Below are positions 59,955 to 64,000 of a DNA stretch of 64,000 bases, in pieces. Origin of the DNA: Sphingobacterium alimentarium (GTDB taxonomy: Bacteria; Bacteroidota; Bacteroidia; Sphingobacteriales; Sphingobacteriaceae); contig NZ_SMBZ01000009.1 of the NCBI RefSeq assembly GCF_004342685.1, positions 1 to 64,000 on the forward strand. The letters are read 5' to 3'. The position numbers and the translations under genes were made by a program. Each line of letters starts with the position of its first letter. Position 1 is the first letter of the stretch. Under the pieces are notes generated by a model that did no database searches, was not told the DNA's origin, and worked only from the letters and a program-made list of their open reading frames with translations.

Positions 59955-61001
59955 ATGAAAAATATTTTTAAATATATAGTGGCGGGGTTGATGATTCAAC
60001 CTATGTGGGGCTGCAATCGCGAACCCAAGCAGCAGGATGAAGCTAAAATCGTTCTTGTCATCCATGGTGGAGCAGGGACGATAGAAAAAAAACATATGAC
60101 TCCAGAGAAGGAAAGATTATACCGGGAAGCCTTAACACGCGCACTCGAAAATGGGTATAATGAAATCAAATCTGGAAAAGCAGCATTAGATGCGGTGCAG
60201 GCTGCGGTGAATGTGCTGGAAGATTCTCCTTTGTTCAATGCAGGTAAAGGTGCTGTATTTACAAATGAAGGTAAAAATGAGTTGGACGCTTCGATCATGG
60301 ACGGAGCGACATTGAAGGCAGGAGCAGTTGCAGGGGTGACAACCCTAAAAAATCCTATTAACGCCGCACGTGCGGTGATGGAAAAATCCGAACATGTCAT
60401 GATGGTGGGTAAGGGCGCTGAATTATTCGCGCTGTCCCAAGGTTGTGACACGGTATCTCCTTCTTATTTTTATACCGAAGAACGCTGGAATCAGTTGCAG
60501 CGTACGATTAAAGAAGAGGAATTGGGACGTGCAGCCTATAATTTTAATCCCCGCGAGAGTTTAATTTCGGGTGTGTCACGTGAAGATAAAAAATTCGGTA
60601 CCGTGGGCGCTGTGGCACTCGATAAAAATGGAAATCTCGCTGCCGGAACATCTACTGGGGGTATGACCAACAAACGTTTTGGAAGGGTAGGTGATTCGCC
60701 AATTATCGGCGCAGGCACTTACTGTAATAATGCTACTGCTGGAATTTCGAGCACCGGCTGGGGTGAGTTTTACATCCGAGAAGTGGCAGCACACCGTGTT
60801 TCAAACTTAATAGAGTTGAAGGGTATGGATGTACAGGCAGCTACACAGCAGGTTATTGAGGAGATTGGTAAGATGGGTGGTGATGGTGGTATGATTAGTC
60901 TAGACAAAAATGGTAAAGTCGCTATGGAATTCAATACTTCGGGCATGTACCGAGGTACGGTGGACGAACATGGCAATATATCCGTTTATATTTACAAATA
61001 A
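59955..61001 (+). CDS. Isoaspartyl peptidase / plant-type L-asparaginase, lipoprotein
   Basis: 348 residues of the Ntn-hydrolase family (IaaA/EcAIII). N-terminal lipoprotein-like signal (GLMIQPMWGCNRE, Cys20), then VLVIHGGAGTIEK, NPLFNAGKG-like LFNAGKGAVFTNEG, and the autocleavage site GTVGAVALD with catalytic Thr216, followed by GTSTGGMTNKRFGRVGDSPIIGAGTY. It cleaves itself into two subunits and splits isoaspartyl bonds such as beta-Asp-Arg, exactly the product of cyanophycinase. A membrane-anchored version is unusual: the family is often cytoplasmic. Confidence 0.92.
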   Translation: MKNIFKYIVAGLMIQPMWGCNREPKQQDEAKIVLVIHGGAGTIEKKHMTPEKERLYREALTRALENGYNEIKSGKAALDAVQAAVNVLEDSPLFNAGKGAVFTNEGKNELDASIMDGATLKAGAVAGVTTLKNPINAARAVMEKSEHVMMVGKGAELFALSQGCDTVSPSYFYTEERWNQLQRTIKEEELGRAAYNFNPRESLISGVSREDKKFGTVGAVALDKNGNLAAGTSTGGMTNKRFGRVGDSPIIGAGTYCNNATAGISSTGWGEFYIREVAAHRVSNLIELKGMDVQAATQQVIEEIGKMGGDGGMISLDKNGKVAMEFNTSGMYRGTVDEHGNISVYIYK

Positions 61002-61005
61002 GCTT

Positions 61006-61845
61006 ATGATGCAAAGAAATCAACTATATACTTTGATACTCGCGCTATGTATGTCGATAGGGCAGGTCTTCGCGCAGCAAGGTAAGCTATTTATAATTGG
61101 GGGCGGGGAGCGTTCTGAAGCCTTGATCGAAGATTTGGTGAAGACGGCTGACCTGAAAGAACAAGATTATATCGTAATTCTTCCCATGGCCACGAGCGTG
61201 CCCGAAGAATCGGTAGCGTACATCAGCGAGCAATTATCTAGGCATACGAAGCACAAAGCCGTAAGTTTTAATTTTAGCAAGGAAGAAGCCAATAATCGTT
61301 CGCAATGGATTGATTCTGTCAAAAATGCACGTCTTATTTACATTACGGGAGGTGATCAAAACAAATTTATGGCCATAGTGCGTCAGACGAAATTATTCGA
61401 TGCTATACAATCCGCTTATCACAATGGTGCTACTGTCTCCGGCACGAGTGCAGGTGCTGCAGTGATGTCTGCCGTTATGATTACGGGAGGGCAAAAGCCA
61501 GATGGAAAAGCTGACAGCTTCAAAGAGGTAAAGGCTGACTATGTCGAAGTGGCGTCCGGGTTAGGATTATTGCAAAATGTAATAATAGATCAGCATTTCA
61601 TCATGCGTAGTCGCTACAATCGATTAATGAGTGTATTGAGCGATTATCCGCAACGTGCCGTAATAGGCATAGATGAGGGGACAGCTTTGGTAGTGCAAGG
61701 TAAAAATGCGCGGATCAGTGGTGTAAGCCAAGTGGTCCACATTGCGCAGCCCAAAAATACTAAAGTCACAGCGTCCGGGAAGGTGTCATTTGAAAAAGCG
61801 AACCTTTCCCTGTATACACATGGACAAAGATTCAAATTGAAATAA
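61006..61845 (+). CDS. Second cyanophycinase (S51 peptidase), exported
   Basis: 279 residues from ATG 61006 (MMQRNQLYTLILALCMS), with a type I signal peptide ending IGQVFAQ. Core: GKLFIIGGGERSEALIEDL, nucleophile elbow VSGTSAGAAVMS (Ser148), VIIDQHFIMRSRYNRLMSVL, and GIDEGTALVVQ, all better matches to classic cyanophycinase than the first copy. A longer frame to 60910 exists but overlaps the upstream gene and would hide the signal peptide. It is only 4 nt after the isoaspartyl peptidase gene. Confidence 0.9.
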   Translation: MMQRNQLYTLILALCMSIGQVFAQQGKLFIIGGGERSEALIEDLVKTADLKEQDYIVILPMATSVPEESVAYISEQLSRHTKHKAVSFNFSKEEANNRSQWIDSVKNARLIYITGGDQNKFMAIVRQTKLFDAIQSAYHNGATVSGTSAGAAVMSAVMITGGQKPDGKADSFKEVKADYVEVASGLGLLQNVIIDQHFIMRSRYNRLMSVLSDYPQRAVIGIDEGTALVVQGKNARISGVSQVVHIAQPKNTKVTASGKVSFEKANLSLYTHGQRFKLK

Positions 61846-61869
61846 ACTAATTTAAAGAAACTTAGATTT

Positions 61870-62997
61870 ATGAAAAGATTATTAATGGTCGCTAGCTGTA
61901 TTATTGGATTGATATGGATAGGGTCCTGCTCATCGGATAAATATAATTTTGATGATTTGCCACGAGCAGTCAAAAGCTTTTTTACCATAAGCAATGCTGA
62001 ATTGAACATCAATGAAGAGATTGTCTTCAACAATCTTTCTGAAGATGCTACTTCGTACATATGGGATTTTGGTGATGGTACTACATCTACCGAACAGAAT
62101 CCTAAGAAAGTATACAGCAGCCCCGGATTATATACGATAAAATTGAAAGCAGTTGGAGCAGGAGGTACAGGAAACTATGCACAGGATATCACTGTTGTAG
62201 ACCCGAATGCTGTCATAGAAACAGATAATGAATTGTATTTTATTGAATACAGCGCAGAATTGATCCGCAAATTATCGTTGATCCCTGGTTCGGAGTTGGA
62301 AACGGTGGTAAGCATGGCAGGTAAAGAAGGGCATGGCATGACTTACGATGAGGTAAACGAAAAGATATACTACTGTGATTTCGAATCATCCAACAATGGT
62401 AAGATCATCCGGATGAATCTCGATGGTTCCAATATGGAAGTTTTGCTATCGGGCTTAGGATCGCCGTATGGCGTAGCGCTCAATCACGCTGAAGGTAAGA
62501 TGTATATTGCCGATGGAAATAATGTCTCGCGTGCTAATCTGGACGGAACAGGATTTGAGAAGCAATTCATAACTATAGCAGGAGGAGCAATGCGTGCGAT
62601 TGGCTTCAGCAAGAAGACGAATCAAATATTCTTCTATGAAGTGAACGAGGAATACATGTATGTCGCTAAAAGTGACGGTACAGGCGTCGAACAGCTCATA
62701 GAAGGTGCGTATGGATACGGTATGTTTGTAGATGATGTGAATAGCAAAATATACTATGACGACCGTAATAATGCAGGATTGATGAGTGCTAACCTAGACG
62801 GTACCAATCCCGTGAAAATAGCTTCATTCTCAGGAAATAGAGGAGGATCGGGTATGGCTATTGATTACGATGAGAATAAAATTTATTGGTCAGAAACAAA
62901 TTTGGGCAACGTCAAACGCGCTAATTTGGATGGTACCGAAGTAGAAACCGTACGATCTGGACTCAGCAATCCTCGAGGAATGTTTATAAAGCATTAA
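61870..62997 (+). CDS. Lipoprotein with PKD domain and YWTD-type beta-propeller
   Basis: 375 residues with lipobox LIWIGSCSSDK (Cys20). A PKD domain follows (about 35-115: FNNLSEDATSYIWDFGDGTT), then a six-bladed propeller of LDL-receptor class B type, each blade carrying an xNLDGT or SDGT motif (for example IRMNLDGSNMEVLL, SRANLDGTGFEKQF, VKRANLDGTEVETV) and IYY/IYW strands. It has no catalytic site. By analogy with surface glycan-binding proteins of sugar loci, it may capture cyanophycin granules at the cell surface; this is inference. Last gene of the cluster. Confidence 0.82.
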   Translation: MKRLLMVASCIIGLIWIGSCSSDKYNFDDLPRAVKSFFTISNAELNINEEIVFNNLSEDATSYIWDFGDGTTSTEQNPKKVYSSPGLYTIKLKAVGAGGTGNYAQDITVVDPNAVIETDNELYFIEYSAELIRKLSLIPGSELETVVSMAGKEGHGMTYDEVNEKIYYCDFESSNNGKIIRMNLDGSNMEVLLSGLGSPYGVALNHAEGKMYIADGNNVSRANLDGTGFEKQFITIAGGAMRAIGFSKKTNQIFFYEVNEEYMYVAKSDGTGVEQLIEGAYGYGMFVDDVNSKIYYDDRNNAGLMSANLDGTNPVKIASFSGNRGGSGMAIDYDENKIYWSETNLGNVKRANLDGTEVETVRSGLSNPRGMFIKH

Positions 62998-63019
62998 GCC
63001 GAAACGTTTTCAGAAATTC

Positions 63020-63049
63020 AAAAGGTATGCCTATATGTGCATACCTTTT
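63020..63049 (+). terminator. Terminator of the cyanophycin cluster
   Basis: 11-bp stem AAAAGGTATGC / GCATACCTTTT with loop CTATATGT. The group II intron starts a few bases further. Confidence 0.85.
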
Positions 63050-63335
63050 GTTGTTGTTCGCCCGGCATGGGCGATAACTCTAGGGTGCAAGTCCCGAACA
63101 CGCCATTACAGTTGGAAGTGTTAGCCGAGGGCAAGGGTGTCCACCGTGAGGTGGAATCTGAAGGAAGCCTCAGGCAAACTCTCGGTCTGACGGACAGAAA
63201 CTACATATAAGGCCTACGATGCTGGATGAGGTTGCAACACAAACTAAAGTCCTATACTGTACAGAAGCATCAAGGTAAATGTAGCAGACACATGAGAGGA
63301 AAGTTATCGTTCTTACCCGGGGAGATCTCACAGAC

Positions 63336-63860
63336 TTGCTGATGCTTAAAGTCAATAAAGAGAAAAGCGTCGTTGGTCATGTATCCAAGATTAAATTTCT
63401 AGGCTACAGTTTCTACAATTACCGAGGGGAGTCGCGCTTACGTATTCACCCTAAAAGTCTAGGGAAGATGAAAGCTAGGATTAAAGGACTAACGGGTCGC
63501 AGTCGGGGTTGGAGCGAGGAACAGCGAATTCTCTACTTGAGGGAATATCTCACTGGCTGGATGCATTACTTTAAACTAGCGGACATGGAGTCGAGTCTGC
63601 GAAAAATGGATACATGGTATCGCCGTGGGCTACGTATGGTCCAATGGAAACAATGGAAACATAGCAAGACTAAAGTCACTAAGCTGACGCAACTAGGGGT
63701 AAGTAAGTACAAGGCGCATGAATGGGCACATACACGGAAAAGTTATTGGCACACAGCAAAAAGCTGGATACTGTCAACCACTCTCTCCAACGATTATCTT
63801 AAACATCTGGGATACCCATCTTTACTGGCAGAATACAAGCGAGTTTGTGTTAAAACTTAA
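63336..63860 (+). pseudogene. Group II intron reverse transcriptase/maturase, 5'-truncated
   Basis: The 170 or so residues match the end of the intron-encoded protein: RT domain 7 (LKVNKEKSVVGHVSKIKFLGYSFY) and the maturase X domain (RIHPKSLGKMKARIKGL, YLTGWMHYFKLADME, MDTWYRRGLRMVQWKQWK, and a closing SLLAEYKRVC). RT domains 0-6 with the YADD active site are missing, so it cannot reverse-transcribe. The deletion joins RNA domain sequence directly to codon LMLKVN. The X domain alone may still bind intron RNA. Confidence 0.85.
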
Positions 63861-63862
63861 GG

Positions 63863-63896
63863 AAGCGCCGTATACCGATCGGTACGTACGGTGCTG
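63863..63896 (+). ncRNA. Group II intron domain V
   Basis: The 34-nt catalytic hairpin AAGCGCCGTATACCG...: arms GCGCCGTAT and GTACGGTGC pair, with a GATC tetraloop-like tip and the AGC triad at the base. Intact in form, unlike the coding part. Confidence 0.75.
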
Positions 63897-63953
63897 TGGA
63901 AGGTCGGAACGGGAATTAATCCCGTTCCTCCTATCCGATTAGGCAAAAAATAA

Positions 63954-63986
63954 TTGCATGATTTTTTTTTACATTCTGTACTTTTG
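63954..63986 (+). promoter_or_regulatory. Promoter of the gene at the right edge
   Basis: TTG (63954-63956), 22-nt spacer, TACTTTTG (63979-63986), exact TAnnTTTG. ATG at 63992 is 5 nt beyond. Confidence 0.6.
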
Positions 63987-63991
63987 CAGAG

Positions 63992-64000
63992 ATGAGTAAA
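63992..64000 (+). CDS. Start of a gene cut by the window edge
   Basis: ATGAGTAAA (M-S-K) directly after a well-formed promoter. Only three codons are visible, so nothing can be said about the product. Confidence 0.4.

Larger units (their letters stand above)
63056..63939 (+). mobile_element. Truncated group II intron
   Basis: The left end GTTCGCCCGGCATGGGCG resembles intron 5' ends (GUGYG) and the start of domain I; the right end has domain V (63863-63896: AGCGCCGTAT and GTACGTACGGTGCT arms, with the AGC catalytic triad at 63864-63866), a domain VI hairpin (GGAACGGGA / TCCCGTTCC) and a CTATCCGAT end. Only the C-terminal part of the maturase gene is inside. Total length, about 880 nt, is far below a full intron (2-2.5 kb). 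Insertion follows a terminator hairpin by 6 nt. Confidence 0.78.

Noticed and set aside
60910-61005. Longer N-terminus for the second cyanophycinase
   Set aside because: It overlaps the isoaspartyl peptidase gene by 92 nt and would bury the signal peptide; the ATG at 61006 is the natural start.
54276-62997. Cyanophycin synthesis genes (cphA) beside the degradation genes
   Set aside because: None is visible, so the cluster is read as use of external polymer rather than turnover of a self-made store.
1-64000. CRISPR arrays, tRNA or rRNA genes, prophage genes
   Set aside because: No regularly spaced repeats, no T-loop-like motifs in cloverleaf context and no phage structural genes were seen. 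Reading by eye could miss a divergent tRNA.

Overview
The window looks like a chromosomal segment of a Bacteroidota bacterium, most likely from the Sphingobacteriaceae (Sphingobacterium or Pedobacter-like). The basis is a SusC/SusD outer-membrane pair, several promoters matching the Bacteroidota TAnnTTTG (-7) / TTG (-33) pattern, a fused hemC-hemD gene, a split transketolase, DUF4292 and DUF2027-type genes, and little Shine-Dalgarno signal. Genus is inference; no rRNA or tRNA gene is visible.

Left part (1-12700): the tail and apparent right end of an IS66-family element stop 9 nt before an aquaporin gene. Then come dnaX, rlmB, an HPP membrane protein, an exported glutamate-racemase-like protein, a long-chain acyl-CoA ligase, a DEAD-box RNA helicase with an RGG tail, and an ECF sigma factor with its membrane partner (six VPxxYF repeats) and a small exported protein. 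The sigma cluster is co-directional with and 3 nt from a split transketolase.

Middle (14900-48900): a DUF4139 protein, an M28 lipoprotein peptidase, SprT-like protein, recN, a bacteriophytochrome kinase overlapping its heme oxygenase, two lipoproteins, and a heme-precursor cluster hemA-hemCD-hemB-hemL with a Fur-box-like palindrome upstream. These are followed by an AI-2E family permease, a possible small RNA, rbfA, aat, an aminotransferase, a DUF2027-like protein, dodecin, a GH78 rhamnosidase, and the rplM-rpsI-rpsB-tsf operon with structured RNA at its head and between rpsB and tsf. A cell-envelope group follows: TPR protein, DUF4292 lipoprotein, EnvC-like activator, TatA, MltD-like transglycosylase, PyrR-like PRTase and an NlpC/P60 peptidase.

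Right part (49000-64000): a thrA-thrB-thrC operon is preceded by a textbook attenuator: a Thr/Ile-rich leader peptide whose last codons can pair with the left arm of a terminator. Next is a six-gene cluster encoding SusC, SusD, a lipoprotein cyanophycinase, an isoaspartyl peptidase, a second exported cyanophycinase and a PKD/beta-propeller lipoprotein. Together these can bind, cleave, import and split the storage polymer cyanophycin into Asp and Arg; I read it as a dedicated cyanophycin utilisation locus, built like a polysaccharide utilisation locus but for a polypeptide. A truncated group II intron sits just after the terminator of this cluster, and the window ends at the first codons of another gene.
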